Below, piece after piece: positions 50,137 to 58,517 of a stretch of DNA of 64,000 nucleotides; the stretch's first letter is position 1, and each line of letters begins with the position of its first letter. Made by a program: the position numbers and the translations under genes. The stretch is from Wocania_A sp965224845 (GTDB lineage: Bacteria > Bacteroidota > Bacteroidia > Flavobacteriales > Flavobacteriaceae). The notes beneath the pieces are model-generated. The model was not told the DNA's origin and did not search any database. It was given only the letters and a program-made list of their open reading frames with translations. The DNA is taken from assembly GCA_965224845.1 (NCBI GenBank), contig CBDDAJ010000032.1, forward strand, positions 1 through 64,000, given 5' to 3'.

Positions 50137-51048
50137 TTAAGCCAACTTCTTTGGTGATTTACTCAATAAGTACACACCAATAATTACCAGTAAACAGCAA
50201 AGTATTTTTACGGCATTAATATCTTGCGTATAAGTATTATCCATTAAAACATAGGCATATATACTAACCATAATAAAACTAATAGCAGGTTGTAAATAAA
50301 CATAACTGCTATTTACAGACGGCGATACATAATTAAGGGCATAAATATTAAAAAGATAAGCAAAGAAGGTGGTGAATAGTACAACAAAGCCAATAACCAA
50401 ATAAGTGTTTAAAGTAAAAGCGGCAAAGTTTGTTGAAATTAAATCATTAATCCCAAAGGGAAACATAAAAATAAACCCAAATAGAAACACCCAACTTATT
50501 ACGGTTAATGCATGGTACTTTTTCATTAATGGTTTAACAATAACCAGGTATAAACTGTAGGTAGAGGCATTTAAAACCACTAGAAAATTTCCTAAAACAG
50601 AACTTGTGCCTCCCGCATTGTTGCCATACATAATTAGAGTAATAGCACCAATACTTCCTATGCCAATGCCTAATAATTTTCTGGAAGTAATCTTTTCTTT
50701 AAGCAGAAAGTAGCTGTAAATTAATACAATAACAGGAATGGCTGTCATTATTATAGAAGCATCGATAGGGGAGGTTAAATTAATGCCATGAAAAAACAGT
50801 AACTGGTTAGCTGCGGCACCAAAAACACCACATAGTGCAAGCCGAAATAAATCTTTTCGTTCAACTCTTTCCTTAATAAAAGATTTAACCATCCAAAACA
50901 AAAGAGCCCCACAGAAAAGACGAATAAAAACAAATGCAGAGGGTCCTATTTTATCTGGCATAATACCTTTTGCGATAATATAGTTTACCCCATAAATTAG
51001 ATTTGCTCCCAGTAATGCAAAATGTGCTTTATAAATGTTTTTAGTCAA
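50137..51048 (-). CDS. EamA/DMT-family transporter
   Basis: The 303-residue protein has ten predicted transmembrane helices in two EamA repeats. Marks include LLGANLIYGVNYIIAKG at the N-terminus, LFRLALCGVFGAAANQLLFF and VFLFGFIFMFPFG with a C-terminal cluster KSPKK. Such proteins export or import small metabolites; the substrate is unknown. It is divergent from leuS, with 145 bases between them. Confidence 0.9.
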   Translation of the reverse strand: MTKNIYKAHFALLGANLIYGVNYIIAKGIMPDKIGPSAFVFIRLFCGALLFWMVKSFIKERVERKDLFRLALCGVFGAAANQLLFFHGINLTSPIDASIIMTAIPVIVLIYSYFLLKEKITSRKLLGIGIGSIGAITLIMYGNNAGGTSSVLGNFLVVLNASTYSLYLVIVKPLMKKYHALTVISWVFLFGFIFMFPFGINDLISTNFAAFTLNTYLVIGFVVLFTTFFAYLFNIYALNYVSPSVNSSYVYLQPAISFIMVSIYAYVLMDNTYTQDINAVKILCCLLVIIGVYLLSKSPKKLA

Positions 51049-51163
51049 TAATTATTATTTAAAGATTTTCAAAAGTAAATCTATTATTCTACAATTACGT
51101 TTTAAATACGATAAACAAGGTTATTTATTAAAACTAAAGGTTTTCCAGTTTGTTTATAAAGCG

Positions 51164-51171
51164 TAAATTTG
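51164..51171 (+). promoter_or_regulatory. Putative -7 element of leuS
   Basis: TAAATTTG matches TAnnTTTG and is 22 bases before the leuS ATG, giving a short leader. Confidence 0.5.
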
Positions 51172-51193
51172 CAACTTCTTAAAAGAGACAATA

Positions 51194-54070
51194 ATGAAGT
51201 ACAATTTCAACGAAATTGAAGCCAAGTGGCAAAAATATTGGGCGGAAAATAAAACATTCAAAGCCGAGGACAGCAGTAGTGAAAAACCAAAATACTATGT
51301 GTTAGATATGTTTCCTTATCCAAGTGGAGCAGGCTTGCATGTTGGTCATCCGCTAGGTTATATTGCTTCAGACATTTATGCGCGTTATAAGCGCCACCAG
51401 GGGTTTAATGTTTTGCATCCGCAAGGTTACGATAGTTTTGGGTTACCAGCAGAACAATATGCCATTCAAACCGGGCAGCACCCTGCGATCACCACTGCCG
51501 AAAACATAAAAACCTACCGTCGTCAGTTAGATCAGATAGGGTTTTCATTCGATTGGAGTAGAGAAGTTAGAACATCGGATCCAAGTTATTATAAATGGAC
51601 GCAATGGATTTTTATTCAATTGTTTAACTCTTGGTATAATAACGACACAAATAAAGCCGAAGATATTTCAAGTTTAATAGTTGTTTTTTCTTCGGAAGGG
51701 AATGCCAAGGTTAATGCGGTTTGCGATGATGCTGTTGAATTATTTTCTGCTGAAGCATGGAATGGGTTTTCACCTGAAGAACAACAACAAATATTATTAC
51801 AATATAGATTAACATATTTAGCTGAAACCGAAGTAAACTGGTGTCCGGCTTTGGGAACAGTTTTAGCTAATGACGAAATTGTAAATGGTGTTTCAGAACG
51901 TGGCGGACATCCCGTTATTCGTAAAAAAATGACCCAGTGGAGTATGCGTATTTCGGCCTATGCAGAACGATTGCTTCAAGGTTTAGAGACTATTGATTGG
52001 ACGGATGCTTTAAAGGAAAGTCAACGCAACTGGATCGGAAAATCTGTTGGAGCTTCCGTTGAGTTCAAAGTTCAAAGTTCAAAGTTTAAAGTTGATAACA
52101 CATCAACTAACAACCAACAACCAATAACCATTTCAGTATTCACAACACGTCCTGATACCATTTTTGGGGTAAGTTTTATGACTTTGGCTCCAGAGCATGA
52201 ATTGGTATCGAAAATAACAACACCCGAACAAAAAGCGGAGGTTGACGCCTATATTGTAGCCACAGCAAAACGTAGTGAACGCGATAGAATGGCAGATGTA
52301 AAAAGCATTTCCGGGGTGTTTACAGGTGCTTATGCAGAACATCCTTTTACCAAAGCACCCATTCCTGTTTGGATTGGCGATTATGTATTAGCAGGTTATG
52401 GCACAGGAGCGGTTATGTCGGTGCCATGTGGTGATGAACGTGATTATGCCTTTGCGAAACATTTTAATATTCCTATTCCAAATATTTTTGAAGGTGTAGA
52501 TATTTCTGAAGAAGCCTTTGCAGATAAAGAAAAAACCATAATTTCTAATAGTGATTTCCTTAACGGATTAAACTATAAAAAAGCGACTAAACGTGTTATT
52601 TACGAGTTGGAGCAAATAGGCCAGGGCGAAGGAAAAACCAATTACCGTTTGCGCGATGCCGTATTTTCCCGTCAGCGTTATTGGGGAGAACCATTTCCGG
52701 TGTATTATGTAAATGGCATGCCACAAATGATTGATGAGAAATTTTTGCCGCTAGAGTTACCCGAAGTAGATAAATACTTGCCAACCGAAACCGGTGAGCC
52801 ACCTTTGGGAAATGCTAAAAAGTGGTATTGGTTACAATATGGCGATAAAGCAGAAATAGTATCAAAAGAAGCGTTTGAAAATTCCTCTCCTTTGGGGAGG
52901 CTAGGAGGAGCCTTAGAGTTGAATACTATGCCTGGGTGGGCAGGAAGTTCGCAGTATTTTAATCGTTATATGGACCCTAATAATGATGAGGCTATTTTTT
53001 CAAAGGAAGCGATGGATTATTGGCAGCAGGTCGATTTATATATTGGTGGTAGCGAGCATGCCACAGGGCATTTATTGTACTCGCGTTTTTGGCAAAAATT
53101 TATGTTTGATAAAGGCTATGTAAATCATGATGAGTTTGCTAAAAAGCTGATTAACCAGGGGATGATTTTGGGGACAAGTGCTATTGTTTATAGAATTTCT
53201 GGAGAAAATAAGTATGTATCTAATGGATTGAAAGGTAGTTTTAAGGTTGAAGAAATTAGAGTTGATGTTAATATGGTTAATTCTTCAGATGAAATTGATA
53301 TAGAAGAATTGAAGACATGGCAACCACAATTTAAAGACGCTGAATTTGTTTTAGAAGAAGGTAAGTATATTGTTGGCAGAGAGGTAGAAAAAATGTCTAA
53401 GCGCTGGTTTAATGTCGTCAATCCAGACCACATTTGCGAGCAATATGGTGCTGACAGTTTACGCCTTTACGAAATGTTCCTTGGGCCATTAGAACAATAT
53501 AAACCTTGGAATACAGCAGGTATTACGGGGGTGCACTCCTTCCTTAAAAAACTATGGAAGTTGTATGTTGGTGAAAATGGTTTAAAAGTAACTGATGCAA
53601 AACCAACAAAAGATAATTTAAAAACACTTCATAAAACCATTAAAAAGGTTCAGGAAGATATAGAGGGTTTTTCGTTTAATACTTCGGTATCTACCTTTAT
53701 GATTGCAGTTAATGAGTTAACGGCGCAAAAGTGTACAAGTAAAGATATACTGGAACCTTTATTGGTTTTAATATCGCCTTATGCACCACATATCGCTGAA
53801 GAGTTATGGAATCAGTTAGGGAATAATGAGTCTATTTCAACAACGCCTTTTCCGGAATTTGAGGAAAGCCATTTGGTAGAAAGCAGTAAAAATTACCCCA
53901 TTTCGTTTAATGGGAAAATGCGGTTTACTATGGAATTACCATTAGATATGAGTAAAGATGCTATTGAAGCCGCGGTTATGGCACATGAAAAAACTAAAGA
54001 ACAATTGCAGGGTCGCGAACCTAAAAAAGTAATTGTTGTTCCTGGTAAAATTGTAAATATTGTTGGGTAA
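51194..54070 (+). CDS. leuS: Leucyl-tRNA synthetase
   Basis: LeuS charges tRNA-Leu. The 958-residue protein has the HIGH motif PSGAGLHVGHPLGY near residue 43 and the KMSKS motif as EKMSKRWFNVVNPD near residue 736, with the editing domain between. A Bacteroidota-type insertion precedes KMSKS. Two extra in-frame segments stand out: repeat-like sequence encoding FKVQSSKFKVDN near residues 290-313 and SSPLGRLGGA near residues 563-573. Both read through without frameshift. They are discussed as findings. The start MKYNFNEIEAKWQKYW is typical. Confidence 0.97.
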   Translation: MKYNFNEIEAKWQKYWAENKTFKAEDSSSEKPKYYVLDMFPYPSGAGLHVGHPLGYIASDIYARYKRHQGFNVLHPQGYDSFGLPAEQYAIQTGQHPAITTAENIKTYRRQLDQIGFSFDWSREVRTSDPSYYKWTQWIFIQLFNSWYNNDTNKAEDISSLIVVFSSEGNAKVNAVCDDAVELFSAEAWNGFSPEEQQQILLQYRLTYLAETEVNWCPALGTVLANDEIVNGVSERGGHPVIRKKMTQWSMRISAYAERLLQGLETIDWTDALKESQRNWIGKSVGASVEFKVQSSKFKVDNTSTNNQQPITISVFTTRPDTIFGVSFMTLAPEHELVSKITTPEQKAEVDAYIVATAKRSERDRMADVKSISGVFTGAYAEHPFTKAPIPVWIGDYVLAGYGTGAVMSVPCGDERDYAFAKHFNIPIPNIFEGVDISEEAFADKEKTIISNSDFLNGLNYKKATKRVIYELEQIGQGEGKTNYRLRDAVFSRQRYWGEPFPVYYVNGMPQMIDEKFLPLELPEVDKYLPTETGEPPLGNAKKWYWLQYGDKAEIVSKEAFENSSPLGRLGGALELNTMPGWAGSSQYFNRYMDPNNDEAIFSKEAMDYWQQVDLYIGGSEHATGHLLYSRFWQKFMFDKGYVNHDEFAKKLINQGMILGTSAIVYRISGENKYVSNGLKGSFKVEEIRVDVNMVNSSDEIDIEELKTWQPQFKDAEFVLEEGKYIVGREVEKMSKRWFNVVNPDHICEQYGADSLRLYEMFLGPLEQYKPWNTAGITGVHSFLKKLWKLYVGENGLKVTDAKPTKDNLKTLHKTIKKVQEDIEGFSFNTSVSTFMIAVNELTAQKCTSKDILEPLLVLISPYAPHIAEELWNQLGNNESISTTPFPEFEESHLVESSKNYPISFNGKMRFTMELPLDMSKDAIEAAVMAHEKTKEQLQGREPKKVIVVPGKIVNIVG
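52064..52090 (+). repeat. Tandem TTCAAAG heptamers in leuS
   Basis: Three copies of TTCAAAG followed by TTTAAAG encode FKVQSSKFKV in the leuS frame, in the CP1 editing region. The following 40 bases are also low-complexity (ACAACCAACAACC), so the whole insert may span 52064-52130. Such heptads resemble intergenic tandem repeats. Confidence 0.75.
52881..52912 (+). repeat. Palindromic CCTCTCC-TTTG-GGGAGG repeat inside leuS
   Basis: The segment encodes SSPLGRLGGA and forms a hairpin (CCTCTCC with GGGAGG). A CTCCCCTTTGGGGAG-type sequence is a known intergenic repeat style in Bacteroidota, and here it is embedded in frame in a coding sequence. Confidence 0.65.
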
Positions 54071-54078
54071 CGTTTTTT

Positions 54079-54161
54079 GCGTTAGGGATTGAAATGGAAA
54101 TCCTTTTTGTAAGGCACGAGCAAAAAGATTGTAGTGGAAAGCCCGACCCTTGTGGTAACGC
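54079..54161 (+). ncRNA. Candidate structured RNA (Flavo-1-like) between leuS and SemiSWEET
   Basis: The outer stem GCGTTA (54079-54084) with TAACGC (54156-54161) encloses two smaller hairpins: GGATT/AATCC (54086-54090 with 54099-54103) and CTTTTTG/CAAAAAG (54103-54109 with 54121-54127). The strand also contains GCCCGACCC. The arrangement GCGTTAGGGATT...AAAAAGATT...GGAAAGCCCGACCC...GGTAACGCC looks like the Flavo-1 RNA class, which I recall as common in flavobacteria. This identity is from memory and was not verified by a covariance search. Confidence 0.55.
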
Positions 54162-54176
54162 CCAAATATTTTGTTT

Positions 54177-54437
54177 ATGGACTATATAGAAATTATAGGT
54201 TTTATTGCCGCTTTATTAACTACAGCTGCTTTTTTACCTCAGGTATATAAAACCTGGAAAACTAAAGATGTTTCTGGTTTATCGTTACCTATGTTACTTA
54301 TGTTTTTTGTAGGCATTGTGCTGTGGTTGGTTTATGCCCTTTTTATTAAGAGTCCTTCTATGATTGCTGCTAATACGATAACTATAATATCTTCGTTTTT
54401 ATTAATATATTTTAAGATAAAGTACAGCAGGAAATGA
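54177..54437 (+). CDS. SemiSWEET-like sugar transporter
   Basis: An ATG at 54177 gives 86 residues; a TTG at 54171 would add two. Three hydrophobic segments and the PQ-loop motif in FLPQVYKTWKTKDVSGLSLPM match bacterial SemiSWEET, which dimerises to move sugars. Another segment is MFFVGIVLWLVYALFI. The candidate RNA lies directly upstream. Confidence 0.9.
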   Translation: MDYIEIIGFIAALLTTAAFLPQVYKTWKTKDVSGLSLPMLLMFFVGIVLWLVYALFIKSPSMIAANTITIISSFLLIYFKIKYSRK

Positions 54438-54523
54438 TATAATAACTGACAAAATTACATATAATAAAGTTGGTGTAATTATTGCTATATTTAAGTCAGA
54501 ATTAAAATTTAAAAAAAGATACT

Positions 54524-55219
54524 ATGTTTGGATATTATATATTAATTGGTGCGATTGCTTTGGTAAGTTGGTTAGTAAGCAATACATTAAAAAGAAAGTT
54601 TGAAAAATACTCGAAAGTACAGTTACGTAATGGTATGAGTGGTGCTGAAATTGCTGAAAAAATGTTAGCAGATCATGGAATTACGGATGTTGAGGTTATT
54701 TCTACACCTGGTCGTTTAACCGATCATTATAACCCTAAAAACAAAACCGTTAATTTAAGTGAGGCGGTTTATAATCAACGAAATGCTGCTGCAGCTGCGG
54801 TTGCAGCTCACGAATGCGGACATGCCGTACAGCATGCACAAGCTTATAGCTGGTTGCAAATGCGCTCAACTTTAGTGCCGGTTGTAAGTGTATCATCAGG
54901 GATGTCGCAATGGTTAATTATTGGGGGTCTTATTCTTGGTGGAGCTGCCGGCTTAGGTTTAGGCTGGTGGGTTGCTGTAGCTGGTGTTGCAATGATGGGA
55001 TTTGCAACGCTGTTTAGTTTTATAACCTTACCGGTAGAGTATGATGCTAGTAACCGCGCCTTAGCCTGGTTAAAAAATAAAAATATGGTGTCTCAACAAG
55101 AGTATGCAGGTTCTGAAGATGCTCTTAAATGGGCCGCAAGAACGTATTTAGTGGCGGCAATAGGAGCTTTAGCTACCCTGTTATACTGGGCGCTTCAGGT
55201 ATTTGGAGGAAGAGATTAA
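54524..55219 (+). CDS. YugP-like zinc metallopeptidase
   Basis: The 231-residue protein has an N-terminal membrane segment (YYILIGAIALVSWLVSNTLK), the zinc motif HECGHAVQHA near residue 89 (HExxH), and further helices (IGGLILGGAAGLGLGWWVAVAGV). The ligand set fits the YugP family of membrane peptidases. The substrate is unknown. A terminator follows the stop. Confidence 0.93.
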   Translation: MFGYYILIGAIALVSWLVSNTLKRKFEKYSKVQLRNGMSGAEIAEKMLADHGITDVEVISTPGRLTDHYNPKNKTVNLSEAVYNQRNAAAAAVAAHECGHAVQHAQAYSWLQMRSTLVPVVSVSSGMSQWLIIGGLILGGAAGLGLGWWVAVAGVAMMGFATLFSFITLPVEYDASNRALAWLKNKNMVSQQEYAGSEDALKWAARTYLVAAIGALATLLYWALQVFGGRD

Positions 55220-55238
55220 AAATATGTTTTAGTATTAT

Positions 55239-55282
55239 AAAACCGAATTTTATACCTAACGTAAGAATTCGGTTTCTTTTTT
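55239..55282 (+). terminator. Rho-independent terminator after the YugP-like gene
   Basis: AAACCGAATT (55240-55249) and AATTCGGTTT (55266-55275) form a perfect 10-bp stem with a 16-base loop and a T-rich tail. Confidence 0.88.
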
Positions 55283-55320
55283 TAGTACATTTAGACTTTA
55301 AACAAATAATACAAATATTT

Positions 55321-56025
55321 ATGGAAAACATGGTTCAAGATAAATTGATGGTAAGTGAATTATCTGATGTTGATAGAGTAGCTTTTTATAAAAAAACCTA
55401 TTCGCACGTTGCAGGGGGTGTTTTAGTATTCATTCTTTTTGAATATTTATTACTTCAAAGCGAGACTATTGTAGATTTTATGCTGTCGATGACCGATGGG
55501 TATAAATGGCTTATTATGTTAGGAGGGTTTATGTTTATTACAAATTATGCCGAAAAGATGACCTTAAAAACGCCAGATAGAAATACACAATATTTAGCAT
55601 ACGGGTTATATATTCTGGCTGAAGCACTTATTTTTGTGCCTCTTATTTATATCGCTGCCTTTTATATGGAGTCAGGTCCGGAAATTTTGAATCAAGCAGC
55701 AATTGTAACTCTGGCATTATTTACTGGCTTATCGGCCATTGTTTTTGTTACTAAAAAGGATTTTTCGTTTTTAAAAGCAGGTTTAACCGTTGGATTTTTT
55801 ATAGCTATTGGGTTAATTATTGCAGGATCATTATTTGGATTTAATCTGGGGCTTTGGTTTTCTGTAGCGATGTGTGCTTTGGCTGCAGGATCTATTTTAT
55901 ATCAAACATCAAACCTGGTTAATAAATATTCAATCGATCAATATGTCCCGGCAGCATTAGGGTTATTTGCATCCTTAATGTTACTGTTTTGGTATGTGCT
56001 TAGTATTTTTATGTCGAGAGACTAA
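55321..56025 (+). CDS. Bax inhibitor-1/YccA-family membrane protein
   Basis: The start at 55321 (MENMVQDKLMVSELSDVDRV) gives 234 residues; the ORF from 55129 runs out of the previous gene. Seven hydrophobic segments and the typical FYKKTYSHVAGGVLVFILFE start fit the BI-1 family. Members may act as Ca leak channels or modulate FtsH. The C-terminus is LGLFASLMLLFWYVLSIFMS, then RD. Confidence 0.85.
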   Translation: MENMVQDKLMVSELSDVDRVAFYKKTYSHVAGGVLVFILFEYLLLQSETIVDFMLSMTDGYKWLIMLGGFMFITNYAEKMTLKTPDRNTQYLAYGLYILAEALIFVPLIYIAAFYMESGPEILNQAAIVTLALFTGLSAIVFVTKKDFSFLKAGLTVGFFIAIGLIIAGSLFGFNLGLWFSVAMCALAAGSILYQTSNLVNKYSIDQYVPAALGLFASLMLLFWYVLSIFMSRD

Positions 56026-56044
56026 ACCTTAAAAAATATATATT

Positions 56045-56075
56045 AAAAGCTCTGAAAACTTTCAGGGCTTTTTTG
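56045..56075 (+). terminator. Rho-independent terminator after the BI-1-like gene
   Basis: AAAAGCTCTGAAA pairs with TTTCAGGGCTTTT (one G-U) around a 2-base loop and is followed by TTTTG. Confidence 0.85.
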
Positions 56076-56103
56076 TTCCTTTACACGTCAATTAAAATTT
56101 AAA

Positions 56104-57876
56104 ATGAACAACCCATTAGTATATTATCAAGAGCATTTAAAGGTCTACCAAGCTCAGGTAGAAACGCTATATAAAAAAATGACGGCGCTTAGTACCCTTA
56201 GACTGTTCGTGTTTTTGGCTACCGCTTTTGGAATTTATTTAAGTTTTGAATATTGGCAAGTTGCTACAATAATAGGCGTTATAGGTGTTGGTGTTTTTAT
56301 TTTTTTACTCTCAAAGCATACCGATGTAAAAGCGCAAAGAAACTTTAATAAAGCGCTTGTAGATATAAATAAGGATGAAATTGAAATTGCATCTGGGCAT
56401 TTTTATGATCGAGATAAAGGATTGCAATTTCAAGACCCAAATCACTTTTATAGTTTAGATATTGATTTGTTTGGTCGTGGTTCGTTTTTTCAATTTATAA
56501 ATAGAACAACAATTAAAGAAGGCACAGAGTTGCTGGCGAATGCGTTAAAAGCAAACGATATTGATAATATTGTTTTACGGCAGGAAGCCATATACGAGTT
56601 AAGCACTAAACCTAAATGGCGACAGTTTTATTCGGCAACGTCTACTTTAGTTGAAGTTGAAACTCCCGCAAAGCATATTATCAATTGGTTACAAAATTAT
56701 CATTCCTTCCTGCCTAAAGTAATGAAATGGATACCATTGGTTTTTACGTTGCTTTCAATAGTCATTCTTGTATTTACATTTTTTAATAGTATTGCTAGTC
56801 AAGGTTTAATAGGTTATTGGCTGCTTTTAGGATTAATTATTACAGGTTTATATGTGAAAAAAACCAATGTGCTTTCTTCAAACACAGATAAGGTAAAAGA
56901 TACATTTCGGCAATACGCTCTGTTGTTGGATTTAATTGAAAATGAAAAATTCACATCGGCATTATTAAAACAAAAACAGCAAAAAATTCAATTAGATACT
57001 GAAAAGGCTTCCGATATTTTTAAAAAACTTTCAAGGGCTTTAGATGCGTTAGATAATAGAAATAATATTATAGGTGCTATTTTTGGTAACGGATTATTTT
57101 TAACTGATATTAAAAACAGTTACCGTATCGAGAAATGGATTGAGCATTATGGCAATAAAGTTAAAGATTGGTTTGACGTTGTTGCTTTTTTTGATGCTTA
57201 TAATACCTTAGGAGCTTATACATATAACCATCCGCAATTCATTTTTCCAAAGATAGAATCTCAGGCTGCTGTTATAAATGCGCAAAGTTTAGGACACCCT
57301 TTGTTAGATGCAAACAAACGTGTGGATAGCGATCTAATTATAGAAAACGAACAGTTTTTTATTGTTACCGGAGCAAATATGGCAGGGAAAAGCACGTTTT
57401 TAAGAACCGTTTCATTACATATTGTTATGGCAAATACAGGATTGCCCATATGTGCTAAATCCAGTAACTATTCGCCGGTAAAATTAATTACCAGTATGCG
57501 TACCACAGATTCGTTAACCGATGATAGTTCGTATTTCTTTTCAGAATTAACCCGGTTAAAATATATTGTTGATGCCATTGCCGAGGAACCGTATTTTATT
57601 GTTTTAGACGAAATTTTAAAAGGCACAAATAGCACCGATAAAGCTATTGGATCTAAAAAATTTGTTGAGAAATTAGTAGCTTCAAACGCAACGGGAATTA
57701 TAGCAACCCACGATTTAAGTTTATGCGAAACCTCAAAAGTGCTCGATGATGTTAAAAACTATTATTTTGATGCCGAAATTGTAAACGATGAGCTGCATTT
57801 TGATTATACTTTAAAAGCAGGCATTTGCCAAAATATGAATGCCTCCTTTTTGCTTAAAAAAATGAACATAGTTTAG
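56104..57876 (+). CDS. Membrane-embedded MutS-family ATPase
   Basis: The 590-residue protein ends in a MutS-type ATPase: Walker A TGANMAGKST at about residues 421-430, then DDSSYFFSELTRLKYIVD (signature region), and Walker B YFIVLDEILKGTNSTDKA. Four hydrophobic segments precede it: LRLFVFLATAFGIYLSFEY and ATIIGVIGVGVFIFLL near residues 30-70, and two near 205-245. The N-terminal mismatch-binding and connector domains of MutS are absent; a core-like helical region (about 270-410) is kept. It is therefore not the repair MutS. Its role is unknown. The repeat copy begins 2 bases after its stop. Confidence 0.88.
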   Translation: MNNPLVYYQEHLKVYQAQVETLYKKMTALSTLRLFVFLATAFGIYLSFEYWQVATIIGVIGVGVFIFLLSKHTDVKAQRNFNKALVDINKDEIEIASGHFYDRDKGLQFQDPNHFYSLDIDLFGRGSFFQFINRTTIKEGTELLANALKANDIDNIVLRQEAIYELSTKPKWRQFYSATSTLVEVETPAKHIINWLQNYHSFLPKVMKWIPLVFTLLSIVILVFTFFNSIASQGLIGYWLLLGLIITGLYVKKTNVLSSNTDKVKDTFRQYALLLDLIENEKFTSALLKQKQQKIQLDTEKASDIFKKLSRALDALDNRNNIIGAIFGNGLFLTDIKNSYRIEKWIEHYGNKVKDWFDVVAFFDAYNTLGAYTYNHPQFIFPKIESQAAVINAQSLGHPLLDANKRVDSDLIIENEQFFIVTGANMAGKSTFLRTVSLHIVMANTGLPICAKSSNYSPVKLITSMRTTDSLTDDSSYFFSELTRLKYIVDAIAEEPYFIVLDEILKGTNSTDKAIGSKKFVEKLVASNATGIIATHDLSLCETSKVLDDVKNYYFDAEIVNDELHFDYTLKAGICQNMNASFLLKKMNIV

Positions 57877-57878
57877 TT

Positions 57879-58000
57879 CTCGATACAATTTCGATAAAAA
57901 AATCGAAATCACTCGAACTGACAATATAGTTAGCATATTACTTTATAACCCGTTTATCACTTCGAGTGATTCTGAAGAATGAGGAATTGTATCGAGAAGC
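57879..58000. repeat. 122-bp structured repeat, left copy
   Basis: The copy begins CTCGATACAATT and ends with its reverse complement AATTGTATCGAG before AAGC. Nested inside are the stem ATTTCGAT/ATCGAAAT, and a further pair AATCACTCGAA with TTCGAGTGATT. It differs from the right copy (58318-58439) at two positions only (C/T and A/G). It begins 2 bases after the MutS-like stop. Confidence 0.95.
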
Positions 58001-58018
58001 TTTTTAAAGTTTATAAAA

Positions 58019-58315
58019 ATGAAAACCTATTATGTTTACATTTTAAAATGTTCAGATGGAACTTATTACACTGGATTTACTTCAAATTTAGAAAAGCGAT
58101 TTGTAGAACATCAAACAGGTAGGCATAAAGACAGTTATACTTATTCTAGAAGACCTCTGAATTTAGTTTTTTATGCTGAATTTACGGATCCAAATAAGGC
58201 CATTGCTGCTGAAAAGCAAATTAAAAAATGGTCTAAAACGAAAAAAGAGGCGTTGATTAATAATGAATTTGAAAAGTTGCCCAATCTTTCAAAAAAGAAT
58301 TTTAGCTCCAATTAG
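58019..58315 (+). CDS. GIY-YIG endonuclease-domain protein
   Basis: The 98-residue single-domain protein of the UvrC-N/URI type has YYVYILKCSDGTYYTGFT (GIY-YIG strand with YVYIL...YYTGFT), then NLEKRFVEHQTG and the KPLNLVFY-like RRPLNLVFYAEF with Glu near residue 73 in AEKQIKKWSK. Many such small genes in Bacteroidota are nuclease-related and mobile. It is bracketed by two 122-bp repeats, each starting 2 bases after a stop codon, which suggests one composite element. Confidence 0.95.
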   Translation: MKTYYVYILKCSDGTYYTGFTSNLEKRFVEHQTGRHKDSYTYSRRPLNLVFYAEFTDPNKAIAAEKQIKKWSKTKKEALINNEFEKLPNLSKKNFSSN

Positions 58316-58317
58316 TA

Positions 58318-58439
58318 CTCGATACAATTTCGATAAAAAAATCGAAATCACTCGAACTGACAATATAGTTAGTATATTACTTTATAACCCGTTTGTCACT
58401 TCGAGTGATTCTGAAGAATGAGGAATTGTATCGAGAAGC
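58318..58439. repeat. 122-bp structured repeat, right copy
   Basis: The copy is 120/122 identical to 57879-58000 and in the same orientation, starting 2 bases after the GIY-YIG stop. It has the same 12-bp terminal inverted repeats and nested stems. The sequence beyond it (58440-58517) shows no further feature. Confidence 0.95.
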
Positions 58440-58517
58440 GAGAAGGAATAATTTTATTGGAACAATAAAACCTATACAAAAACAATTATCTTCAATAGCT
58501 TAAAGAAACCATTCTTG

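Noticed and set aside
51049..51193. T-box leader upstream of leuS
   Set aside because: No T-box sequence or specifier-type hairpin; T-boxes are not expected in Bacteroidota.
52064..52130. leuS as a broken gene
   Set aside because: The repeats are multiples of three and the frame stays open to the C-terminus, with HIGH and KMSKR motifs intact.
55129..55320. Upstream extension of the BI-1-like gene
   Set aside because: It runs through the YugP-like 3' end and the terminator; the family-like start is 55321.
57879..58439. CRISPR array
   Set aside because: Only two long repeats separated by a gene, with no spacers or cas genes.
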